Under the pieces are notes generated by a model that saw only the letters and a program-made list of their open reading frames with translations, was not told the origin of the DNA and did not search any database. The position numbers and the translations under genes were made by a program. Below are positions 5,589 to 11,624 of a stretch of DNA of 11,624 nt, one piece after another; positions within the stretch are counted from its first letter, which is position 1; each line of letters begins with the position of its first letter. The stretch is from a bacterium. Its GTDB lineage: Bacteria; Bacillota; Clostridia; Oscillospirales; Acutalibacteraceae. The stretch spans positions 1-11,624 of the forward strand of contig JAHKXX010000274.1 in assembly GCA_020627425.1 (NCBI GenBank), given 5' to 3'.

Positions 5589-7991
5589 GTGGAGTATGTT
5601 ATCAAAAGAAGCGGCAATAAAGTTCCCTTTGAGGCGGAAAAAATCGAAAACGCCGTTGCAAAGGCATTTGCTGCGTCTGATGAACTGAAGGCTCGTGAAA
5701 TCTCCGGAGTTTCGAGGGCGGTAGAACTGATAGTAGCCGCAAATCTTAACAAAGCGGATAAGAGTGAACCAACTGTAGAAGAAATACAGGACGAGGTAGA
5801 GAAGGTTCTTATGCGTCTCGGATACCCGTCCACAGCAAAGTCTTATATACTGTATCGCACACAGCATCAAAAAATCAGAAATACCGACGCTACGCTTCTT
5901 GATTACAAAAAGCTGGTAAACAGCTATATAGGAGATGATAAAGACTGGCGTGTAAAAGAAAACTCAACAGTTACTATGAGTCTCGGCGGTCTTATTCTGT
6001 CAAACTCAGGCGCTATTACGGCTAACTATTGGCTGAGTGAGGTTTATGATGAAGAGATCGCACAGGCACACAGAAAGTGCTTTATGCATATACACGACTT
6101 GTCTATGCTTTCCGGCTACTGTGCTGGCTGGTCTTTAAAGCAGCTTATCAAGGAGGGTCTTGGCGGTATAAGCGGCAGGATCACTTCTGCTCCGGCAAAG
6201 CACCTGTCCACGCTCTGCAACCAAATGGTCAATTTCCTCGGAATAATGCAAAATGAATGGGCAGGAGCACAGGCTTTCTCATCCTTTGACACATATCTTG
6301 CTCCTTTTGTAAAAGCTGATAATCTCAGCTTTGAAGAGGTAAAACAATGTATACAGTCCTTTGTTTACGGTGTAAACACTCCGTCAAGATGGGGAACACA
6401 GGCTCCGTTTACGAATATTACTCTTGACTGGACTGTTCCATCAGACCTGAAAAACGAAAGGGCGATAGTCGGAGGAAAAGAGACTGACTTTACCTATGGT
6501 GACTGTAAGTCGGAAATGGATATGGTAAATAAAGCCTTTATCGAAATAATGATAGAAGGTGATGCAAACGGCAGAGGCTTTCAGTATCCTATACCCACAT
6601 ATTCAATCACAAAGGATTTTGACTGGTCTGAAACGGAGAATAACCGGCTTCTGTTTGAAATGACAGCTAAGTATGGCACCCCTTATTTTTCAAATTATAT
6701 TAATTCAGATATGCAGCCGTCCGATGTTCGTTCAATGTGCTGTCGTCTGAGACTTGATCTGCGTGAGCTTAGAAAAAAGAGCGGCGGATATTTCGGCTCC
6801 GGCGAATCGACCGGCTCTGTAGGAGTTGTTACACTCAATCTTCCCAGAATAGCTTATCTGTCAGAATCCATGGAGGATTTCTATCTGAAGCTTGATAAGT
6901 ATATGGACATAGCCGCACGCTCACTCAGAGTAAAAAGAAGGGTTATAACGAAGCTTCTTGATGCTGGTCTTTACCCATACACCAAAAGGTACCTCGGTAC
7001 GTTTAATAACCACTTCTCAACTATAGGAATTGTCGGTATGAATGAGGCTTTGCTGAATGCTCGTTGGGCAAAAACAAATCTTACGACAAACGAGGGTGAG
7101 GCTTTGTCCGTCGAGATTCTAAAGCATATGCGAGAAAAGCTATCTGACTATCAGGAACGCTACGGCGATTTGTATAACCTTGAAGCTACTCCTGCCGAGT
7201 CCACCACATATCGTTTTGCAAAGCATGATTCCGAGGATTATCCGGATATAATAACCGCTGCCTCAAAAGGACAGGCTCCGTACTACACTAATTCTACTCA
7301 TCTGCCCGTAGGTTATACGGATGATATATTTGAGGCTCTTGAAAAAGAGGATGAAATGCAGACCCTGTATACCTCCGGAACGGTATTTCATGCTTTCCTC
7401 GGCGAGCGTATACCCGATTGGCGCTCTTGTGCAGCTCTTGTCAGAAAAATAGCAGAAAACTTTAAACTACCGTATTACACTATGTCCCCGACATATTCGG
7501 TTTGTGAACAACATGGCTATATAAACGGGGAGCATTTTAAATGTCCGCACTGCGGAAGAGAAACAGAGGTTTATTCCAGAATTACAGGATATTATCGTCC
7601 GGTTAAAAACTGGAATGACGGTAAAACCTCTGAGTTTTATAACAGAAAAACTTATGCAGCAGATAAGTCAGATCACAAATACGAGATCAATACCGACACA
7701 AGCGCAGCGATATCAGAGGTCAATGATGACACTCGTAAAAACGAGATAGAAGAAATAAAGATATTATCTACAAAGACCTGTCCTAAGTGCGTAACCGTAA
7801 AAAAGCTTATGAACAGCAAGGGCATTGAATATGAGTCGCTTTTTGCCGAAGATGACAACGGTGAAAAGCTTGCAGAAGAATACGGTATTGTACAGGTACC
7901 TGCCTTGTTTGTAAAAAGCGATAATCAGGAAGTAGCAGTAATAAGGGATATGGGGGAGATCATAAAGTTTATAGAAACCGTTAAGATATAA
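5589..7991 (+). CDS. nrdD: Anaerobic (class III) ribonucleoside-triphosphate reductase with C-terminal glutaredoxin-like domain
   Basis: A protein of 800 residues, about 80 longer than usual. It reduces ribonucleoside triphosphates to deoxy forms with a glycyl radical. Domains: ATP cone (about 1-95), which senses ATP/dATP; the ten-stranded barrel with Cys178 (SGYCAGW) and the Cys384-Cys385 pair (RSMCCRL), of which the second aligns with the thiyl-radical cysteine; a zinc site from Cys639, perhaps His642, Cys652 and Cys655; and the glycyl radical at Gly667 in SRITGYYRPVKNWN. After a polar linker (about 690-718), residues 719-800 form a thioredoxin-fold domain with CPKC (731-734) and a cis-proline site VPA (770-772), like glutaredoxin/NrdH. 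The place of the formate-binding Asn of the T4 enzyme seems to be Ser410 (GSVGVVT), which fits a thiol-reduced NrdD2-type enzyme. It starts at GTG 5589 after AAAGGATG. Its stop abuts a shared terminator. Confidence 0.96.
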   Translation: MEYVIKRSGNKVPFEAEKIENAVAKAFAASDELKAREISGVSRAVELIVAANLNKADKSEPTVEEIQDEVEKVLMRLGYPSTAKSYILYRTQHQKIRNTDATLLDYKKLVNSYIGDDKDWRVKENSTVTMSLGGLILSNSGAITANYWLSEVYDEEIAQAHRKCFMHIHDLSMLSGYCAGWSLKQLIKEGLGGISGRITSAPAKHLSTLCNQMVNFLGIMQNEWAGAQAFSSFDTYLAPFVKADNLSFEEVKQCIQSFVYGVNTPSRWGTQAPFTNITLDWTVPSDLKNERAIVGGKETDFTYGDCKSEMDMVNKAFIEIMIEGDANGRGFQYPIPTYSITKDFDWSETENNRLLFEMTAKYGTPYFSNYINSDMQPSDVRSMCCRLRLDLRELRKKSGGYFGSGESTGSVGVVTLNLPRIAYLSESMEDFYLKLDKYMDIAARSLRVKRRVITKLLDAGLYPYTKRYLGTFNNHFSTIGIVGMNEALLNARWAKTNLTTNEGEALSVEILKHMREKLSDYQERYGDLYNLEATPAESTTYRFAKHDSEDYPDIITAASKGQAPYYTNSTHLPVGYTDDIFEALEKEDEMQTLYTSGTVFHAFLGERIPDWRSCAALVRKIAENFKLPYYTMSPTYSVCEQHGYINGEHFKCPHCGRETEVYSRITGYYRPVKNWNDGKTSEFYNRKTYAADKSDHKYEINTDTSAAISEVNDDTRKNEIEEIKILSTKTCPKCVTVKKLMNSKGIEYESLFAEDDNGEKLAEEYGIVQVPALFVKSDNQEVAVIRDMGEIIKFIETVKI

Positions 7992-8029
7992 AAAAACATC
8001 CGCCGAAGTTCTGTTCGGCGGATGTTTTT
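7992..8029. terminator. Bidirectional terminator shared by nrdD and the convergent kinase
   Basis: AAAAACATCCGCCGAA (7992-8007) pairs perfectly over 16 bp with TTCGGCGGATGTTTTT (8014-8029), loop of 6. The A and T runs at either end give a U tract in both directions. It begins right after the nrdD stop and overlaps the kinase stop codon (TTA on plus, 8028-8030). Confidence 0.92.
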
Positions 8030-9365
8030 ACTGTTCCTCTTTATCTGTTCTTAAGGCTAATAATGCTGTAAAAATATTGTCCTGGTTTTCTACAGAAAAT
8101 GTGCCGTCATAGCTTTTTGCTATATCATTCAGGATTATCAGTCCGTAGCCGTGTAGTTTTTTCTTCTTTTTGTTTGTTCTGAATTCGCCGCTATTGTCTG
8201 TTACAACACTTGGATTTTCCGCTTTGATATACAGATAGTTTCCTTCTGTCTTTGAGCTTAGCTTAATATATCTTTTTGTATCTTTACCGAGTTTCTCATT
8301 CGCTTCTATTGCGTTATCAAGTATATTTGTAAACACTCTTACAAGATCAAGCATTTTAATATTTATATCGTTGGGTAAAAACAACTCGGCAGTAAGTTCT
8401 ATATTCTTTTCATCACACATTTTTTTCTTATTCTGCATAATAAGATTTACTATCTCATTGTTACAAAACGGTGCTGATTCTGTTCTGCTCAGTTCTGTCA
8501 TAAGCTCATCGGTCAGTCCTTCGGATACCTTTATTGAGCCGTTTTCCATTGCTGTAATTATGTTATAAAAATCGTGTCTTATTTTTCGTGTTTCTTCATT
8601 GTTTTTCTTCATCTGTGAATAATAATCGTATTCAATGCGGTTTCTGTATTCTGCAAGTCTTAAATTATCCTGAAGCTCCTTGTTTTTTGCGTTGTCAATT
8701 ATGACACGATAAAGCAGAATATCAGCAATGACAGAAATCAATACTGCCAGAAGTGTAAAAATAACAAATACGACACCTGAATAATCTACAGTCGTTTTTG
8801 CATTGTATTGATTTATGATCTTAAAATACTGTAAAAGACCAAAGGCAATTCCGATTATAAAAAAGGATTGACAAATAGGAAATACGATAAATATACCTAT
8901 TCTCTCATTTGCGACCTTATGTATAAATCTCCTGAAAATATAAATTGTTAATGCTGTCAGAGAGAGTATAATAAAACACTCTATAGCTGCAACCGGCCAC
9001 ATCAATTCAAAATTATAGTTGTCTTCATTAAAAAAGTCTGCGCATAGAATTAGGGAAATAAGCTCTGATAACCAAAAATTTGTAAATTCTATTACACAGA
9101 AAAGAGTTTTCTTCCAGACCGGACCTTCAAGACAAAGAATTGTAAGTAATAAAAACAAAGCAGGAGATATAAAAGCAACAGGTAAATAATTCGGCATAGA
9201 ACCGTTCAGGTAGAATATAACCAAATTTGTTATCAAATAAACCGGAGGAATTATAAAAAAGATGGGTAAAATCTTTTTTGGTTTAAAGCAAAGAGATGGT
9301 GAATAAAACATACATATTGTAGAAATCAACCCAAAGGTTGAATAAAGAATAAAAGGTATAAGCAT
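8028..9365 (-). CDS. GHKL-domain sensor histidine kinase (AgrC/NatK-like), orphan
   Basis: A protein of 445 residues. The N-terminal half has about six or seven hydrophobic segments (roughly 3-21, 33-53, 62-79, 86-108, 122-145, 155-180, 196-220) with no signal peptide or large extracellular loop. A helical stretch (222-262) leads to the H-box KIRHDFYNII with candidate phospho-acceptor His264, as in peptide-sensing AgrC/ComD-type kinases. The GHKL ATPase domain follows: N-box FTNILDNAIEA (346-355) and the glycine-rich HGYGL (405-409). The family usually pairs with a LytTR response regulator and often senses a peptide; neither is in the window. AGAGG (plus 9375-9379) supports the ATG at 9365. 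The ligand and target cannot be told from sequence. Confidence 0.9.
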   Translation of the reverse strand: MLIPFILYSTFGLISTICMFYSPSLCFKPKKILPIFFIIPPVYLITNLVIFYLNGSMPNYLPVAFISPALFLLLTILCLEGPVWKKTLFCVIEFTNFWLSELISLILCADFFNEDNYNFELMWPVAAIECFIILSLTALTIYIFRRFIHKVANERIGIFIVFPICQSFFIIGIAFGLLQYFKIINQYNAKTTVDYSGVVFVIFTLLAVLISVIADILLYRVIIDNAKNKELQDNLRLAEYRNRIEYDYYSQMKKNNEETRKIRHDFYNIITAMENGSIKVSEGLTDELMTELSRTESAPFCNNEIVNLIMQNKKKMCDEKNIELTAELFLPNDINIKMLDLVRVFTNILDNAIEANEKLGKDTKRYIKLSSKTEGNYLYIKAENPSVVTDNSGEFRTNKKKKKLHGYGLIILNDIAKSYDGTFSVENQDNIFTALLALRTDKEEQ

Positions 9366-9507
9366 TGTTTTAAACCTCTGATAATAAAAATATGATATTA
9401 ATCTTAAATATATATTAAGCTCAGTTATATTATTACACTTTTTTCTGATAATTGCAATAATATTTTTAAGAGTAATATATAGAAGAATAATACGTGGTAC
9501 ACTAATG
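9366..9507. other. AT-rich gap upstream of the kinase gene
   Basis: This stretch holds the kinase ribosome site (9375-9379, minus), a 17-base palindromic sequence at 9403-9419 (CTTAA and TTAAG around an AT core) 38 bases from the kinase start that could be an operator, and a weak rightward promoter candidate at 9452-9481. No convincing minus-strand promoter is evident. No gene is seen here. Confidence 0.4.
9452..9481 (+). promoter_or_regulatory. Weak candidate promoter upstream of the possible RNA
   Basis: TTGCAA (9452-9457), 18 bases, then TATATA (9476-9481). If used, transcription would start near 9488, just before the candidate structured RNA. The region is AT-rich, so the match is modest. 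Confidence 0.3.
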
Positions 9508-9705
9508 ACGTTTTTAGTTCATAAAACAACAGAAAGAGCACTTTAAGCGCCCTGAGACAGAAGGATAGGGATAATAAATCACAACTATATGCGTGCCGAT
9601 AGGGCAGAGGTATAAAAAACCTTAGTGCTCGAATCGTGTGCAGCAACATGCTAACGAAGAGACTAACTATTATAAATCCGAAATCTGTACACATGCCTAA
9701 AACGT
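9508..9705 (+). ncRNA. Candidate structured RNA, class unknown (three-way junction)
   Basis: In a 440-base stretch without a credible protein gene, long-range helices nest consistently on the plus strand. P1: ACGTTTTTAG (9508-9517) with CTAAAACGT (9697-9705), one bulged base. P2: GAGCACT-TT-AAG (9536-9547) with CTTAGTGCTC (9621-9630), 10 bp with a 2-base bulge. P3 inside P2: GCCCTG (9549-9554) with TAGGGC (9600-9605). P4: GTGTGCAG (9636-9643) with CTGTACAC (9685-9692). P2 and P4 both lie inside P1. Wobble pairs (9554-9600 and 9640-9688) are valid only as plus-strand RNA. The roughly 200-base size would suit a 6S-like or other housekeeping RNA, but I do not recognise the class. There is no obvious terminator at its 3' end. 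Confidence 0.35.
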
Positions 9706-9756
9706 TGGCGGTAACACTAACTTTAGTGCGTGTTCAGGATGCGGCGTCACACTGCT

Positions 9757-9785
9757 TTGACATAGATGTATGAGAGTGATATAAT
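9757..9785 (+). promoter_or_regulatory. Consensus sigma-A promoter of the tyrosine recombinase gene
   Basis: TTGACA (9757-9762), a 17-base spacer and TATAAT (9780-9785), both exact. The expected start of transcription is near 9792, only about 20 bases before the TTG start codon, giving a very short leader that just contains the ribosome site. Confidence 0.85.
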
Positions 9786-9801
9786 AAAATAAACAAATAG
9801 C

Positions 9802-9806
9802 AGGAG
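9802..9806 (+). promoter_or_regulatory. Ribosome binding site that selects the TTG start at 9815
   Basis: AGGAG at 9802-9806 ends 8 bases before TTG 9815. An in-frame GTG at 9806 overlaps this site and has no Shine-Dalgarno of its own, so TTG is the better start. Confidence 0.75.
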
Positions 9807-9814
9807 TGGGAAAA

Positions 9815-10780
9815 TTGAGTTATAGGGTAATCAGGGAAGCACCGCCTATTATTCTTGAATTTCTGAATTATATTGGCAATATTAAGGGTAGATCTGATCT
9901 GACTGTAGAAGAGTATTATCGGGATCTGAGAACATTTTTTCGTTTTATTATAAAGGATAGAGGACTTGTCCGTGAGGATACTCCGGTGGATGAAATAGAT
10001 ATTTCTGCGGTTGATCTGCAAATGGTAGAATCGGTCACATTTTCGGAGATAATACTGTTTTTGAACTACTGTAAGGACGAAAGAATGAACGAGGCTTCAA
10101 CTCGTGCGAGAAAAACAACGAGTCTGAAGGACTTCTTTAATTATCTCACCGTTAAGGTTCATAAGCTGTCGTATAATCCTACAGAGGAACTGGAGGCTCC
10201 GAAAAAAGGCAAGAAGCTCCCAAAATATCTCACTCTTGAGGAGAGCCTAAAACTACTTCAGGCTGTAGACGGGGATTATAAGGAACGCGACTACTGTATT
10301 CTTGTATTCTTTTTGAATCTTGGAATACGTCTTTCGGAGCTTGTCGGCATAAATCTTTCCGATATTAACAGCGAGTATACCATCAAGATAAGAGGAAAAG
10401 GAAACAAGGAAAGACTTCTTTCCTTAAATCCTGCCTGTATCAATGCATTGAATGAGTACCTAAAGGTACGTCCCACAAATGATATAAAAGATAAGAATGC
10501 ACTTTTTATCAGCCGTAAAAGATGTCGAATTACCAACAAGGGCGTTTATCATATGGTAAATCATTATTTGCAGAAGATAGGCTTGGGAAATCAAGGCTAT
10601 TCTCCGCATAAGCTGCGCCATACTGCGGCTACATTAATGTATCAGAAGGGCGGCGTAGATATTCGCACACTACAGGCGATCCTCGGACATTCAAATTTGG
10701 GAACAACTCAGATTTACACCCATATTGCTGACGACCAAATACAGAAGGGACTCAATGCGAACCCGCTGGCAAATGTATGA
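9815..10780 (+). CDS. Tyrosine recombinase, XerC/XerD-like
   Basis: A protein of 321 residues from TTG 9815 (324 from GTG 9806). The N-terminal SAM-like core-binding domain (about 12-115) contains LTVEEYYRDLRTFFRF. The catalytic domain has all the residues of the family (numbered from TTG): Arg172 in LGIRLSEL, Lys195 in RGKGNKERLL, His265-x-x-Arg268 in PHKLRHTAAT, His292 in LGHSN and the nucleophile Tyr301 in TTQIYTH. It cuts and rejoins DNA by a 3'-phosphotyrosine link. Length and wording fit a Xer-like chromosomal recombinase more than a phage integrase, which would have an extra arm-binding domain. No attachment site or dif-like site is recognised here, and no phage genes are adjacent. Whether it resolves chromosome dimers or serves a mobile element is open. 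Confidence 0.93.
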   Translation: MSYRVIREAPPIILEFLNYIGNIKGRSDLTVEEYYRDLRTFFRFIIKDRGLVREDTPVDEIDISAVDLQMVESVTFSEIILFLNYCKDERMNEASTRARKTTSLKDFFNYLTVKVHKLSYNPTEELEAPKKGKKLPKYLTLEESLKLLQAVDGDYKERDYCILVFFLNLGIRLSELVGINLSDINSEYTIKIRGKGNKERLLSLNPACINALNEYLKVRPTNDIKDKNALFISRKRCRITNKGVYHMVNHYLQKIGLGNQGYSPHKLRHTAATLMYQKGGVDIRTLQAILGHSNLGTTQIYTHIADDQIQKGLNANPLANV

Positions 10781-10786
10781 GTTGTG

Positions 10787-11005
10787 TTATGATTTATGTA
10801 ATGATACTTTAGTTTTTTGGGTCAATCCCGAATTTTGTGTAAACAGCTTATAGGGTGTAAATTTGAACAGTTTCTGGATATCCTCCATACTTCCAACATT
10901 TGATATTTTCATAAGCTCTCTGATTTTTTCTCTCCGTTCATTTTCTACCGGTGTACGTTTCTTTAATGTTATAATCTGACTAAATTTTCTATTTATCCCT
11001 TCTCT
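10787..11005 (-). pseudogene. IS256-family transposase remnant (N-terminus fused to right end)
   Basis: Read on the minus strand, 10862-10978 encodes QIITLKKRTPVENERREK followed by IRELMKISNVGSMEDIQKLFK. This matches the first about 45 residues of IS256/mutator-type transposases in clostridia. The frame then runs straight into sequence typical of the right end of such elements, so about 1.1 kb holding the catalytic DDE part has been deleted. The frame starts after a TAG at 11006-11008, contains no start codon before the homology, and stops at TAA (plus 10787-10789). It cannot make an active transposase. Confidence 0.8.
10819..11005 (-). mobile_element. Decayed IS256-family insertion sequence
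   Basis: Besides the transposase remnant, 10819-10844 reads GGGTCAAT...TTTTGTGTAAAC, the form of a terminal inverted repeat of IS256-family elements (GGGT at the tip, TTGTGTAAA inside). It marks the right end of the IS, which points leftward. The other end is not clear: TTTTACCC at 11048-11055 could be a worn GGGT tip, but the inner part does not match and no target duplication is seen. Confidence 0.65.
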
Positions 11006-11008
11006 CTA

Positions 11009-11034
11009 TGTCTGAAAATCTTTATTTTGAGACA
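11009..11034. repeat. Imperfect palindrome next to the IS relic
   Basis: TGTCT-G-AAAAT (11009-11019) and ATTTT-G-AGACA (11024-11034) form an 11-bp inverted repeat with one mismatch around CTTT. It lies just upstream of the transposase remnant on its strand and may be part of the old IS leader. Confidence 0.35.
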
Positions 11035-11075
11035 TTAGATGTAATTGTTTTACCCTCCCTCCGGTTCTTTTTATA

Positions 11076-11109
11076 ACAAAAGCGCTCCGGTTATGCTTCT
11101 CGGAACGCT
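11076..11109 (-). terminator. Terminator of the minus-strand gene at the right edge
   Basis: On the minus strand AGCGTTCCG pairs with CGGAGCGCT (plus 11101-11109 and 11081-11089) across an 11-base loop, followed by TTTTG. The one non-Watson-Crick position is a G-U pair on the minus strand but an A-C mismatch on plus, so it belongs to the minus transcript. It lies 12 bases after the stop of the gene at 11122. Confidence 0.65.
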
Positions 11110-11121
11110 GTTGAATAAGTT

Positions 11122-11624
11122 TTATTTATCATTGTAAGGTGTATTGTGATAGCCTGATTTATTTAGCCGATCAATCATTCTATCTAAAAAAAATTTCCAC
11201 GGTTTAACAAACCATCTTTTGTTTCCGAATAACACAACCAACCCTGGACTTACTGTATAATACATCTTTATGAATAATCTTCCTGCTATTGTTTTTGCAA
11301 GTTTATTGTCTCTATATCTTCTTAGTGTCCAAACCTGTGGACAGTCATAAGAACCATATACACAAGTAGCAATATAACAACCTTGTTTTTTCTCTGATTT
11401 TTTGTCATGCGGATATGCTTTTCTTACTGGATTTTTTGATTGTTCTATTGCTTCATTTATTCTTTTGCTTATGTATTCTGGTTTAATCCCATAATTAGTC
11501 CATAGTGTTACCAGCGGCAATCCTGCTTCTTCACATATCATTTTTACTTTTTTATCTCTTTGAGCTCTACTGCTTTCTTTATGTGTTTGATCGTTAATTT
11601 CTATAAGAAATATAGGTTTATATG
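11122..11624 (-). CDS. DUF2726-like protein with CFI-box C-terminal domain (partial, start outside window)
   Basis: The minus-strand frame is open from the right edge to a TAA at 11122-11124, giving 166 residues; the ATG at 11541 is internal because coding sequence continues upstream to the edge. Residues 1-55 (KPIFLIEINDQTH, then RDKKVKMICEEAGLPLVTLW) match the end of DUF2726, a domain related to Vsr/PD-(D/E)XK nuclease folds; E8, D11 and H14 are candidate conserved acidic/polar residues. After a charged linker (60-79), GCYIATCVYGSYDCPQVWTLRRYRD (here 81-105, in two parts GCYIATCVYGSYDCPQ and VWTLRRYRD) is a CFI-box C-terminal domain, continuing to AGRLFIKMYYTVSPGLV. The function of such proteins is unknown. 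A terminator follows at 11076-11109. Confidence 0.75.
   Translation of the reverse strand, partial: YKPIFLIEINDQTHKESSRAQRDKKVKMICEEAGLPLVTLWTNYGIKPEYISKRINEAIEQSKNPVRKAYPHDKKSEKKQGCYIATCVYGSYDCPQVWTLRRYRDNKLAKTIAGRLFIKMYYTVSPGLVVLFGNKRWFVKPWKFFLDRMIDRLNKSGYHNTPYNDK

Noticed and set aside
9425..9694. Open frame on the minus strand (89 codons) in the gap before the recombinase
   Set aside because: The product is a Leu/Phe-rich string without a Shine-Dalgarno or membrane-protein logic; it covers the candidate RNA helices, which explain the sequence better.
9806..9808. GTG as the recombinase start
   Set aside because: It overlaps the only Shine-Dalgarno sequence; TTG 9815 is correctly spaced from it.
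9400..11110. Prophage or integrative element bounded by attachment sites
   Set aside because: No tRNA gene, no direct repeats that could be att sites and no phage or conjugation genes are seen; only a Xer-like recombinase and a dead IS.
1..11624. CRISPR array, tRNA or rRNA genes
   Set aside because: No regularly spaced repeats, and no cloverleaf or rRNA-like sequence was noticed on either strand.

Overview
This window looks like a chromosomal segment of a low-to-moderate G+C anaerobic Firmicute. The best guess is a Ruminococcus-like member of the Clostridia (Oscillospiraceae). The basis is codon use rich in AGA and ATA, the wording of the pgk/tpiA/gpmI proteins, an oxygen-sensitive class III ribonucleotide reductase, strong purine-rich Shine-Dalgarno sites with occasional GTG and TTG starts, and a decayed IS256-family element of a type common in these gut bacteria. 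The genus is inferred from protein character, not from a search.

Layout, left to right: (1) bases 1-140 hold the C-terminus of an SbcC-type nuclease ATPase, followed by an MmcQ/YjbR-family gene (210-974). (2) A lower-glycolysis cluster follows: pgk (1175-2368), tpiA (2440-3210) and gpmI (3277-4794), all on the plus strand. Strong hairpins sit between the genes and a terminator closes the cluster. (3) A dNTP-synthesis operon comes next: nrdG (5067-5570) and nrdD (5589-7991). It is driven by a consensus promoter carrying two NrdR-box-like sites 32 bp apart, one of them filling the -35/-10 spacer. NrdD has an N-terminal ATP cone and a C-terminal glutaredoxin/NrdH-like domain, so regulation, catalysis and probably reductant lie on one chain. 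(4) A perfect bidirectional terminator is shared with a convergent GHKL-type sensor kinase (8028-9365, minus), which has no response regulator in view. (5) A 440-base stretch without a gene contains nested long-range helices that may be a structured RNA, and then a consensus promoter for a tyrosine recombinase (9815-10780). (6) A relic of an IS256-family transposase gene lies at 10787-11005 (minus). (7) The window ends inside a minus-strand gene whose visible part joins a DUF2726-like nuclease-fold segment to a CFI-box C-terminal domain.

The glycolytic genes cover 1,3-bisphosphoglycerate to 2-phosphoglycerate plus triose isomerisation; gap and eno are not in the window. The nrd pair makes deoxynucleotides without oxygen: NrdG installs the glycyl radical on NrdD, and NrdR is expected to repress the operon when dATP is plentiful. 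The right third looks like an accessory region, with a recombinase, a dead IS, an orphan kinase and a DUF2726 gene. The most unusual items are the NrdD-glutaredoxin fusion with its NrdR promoter and the candidate RNA at about 9508-9705.
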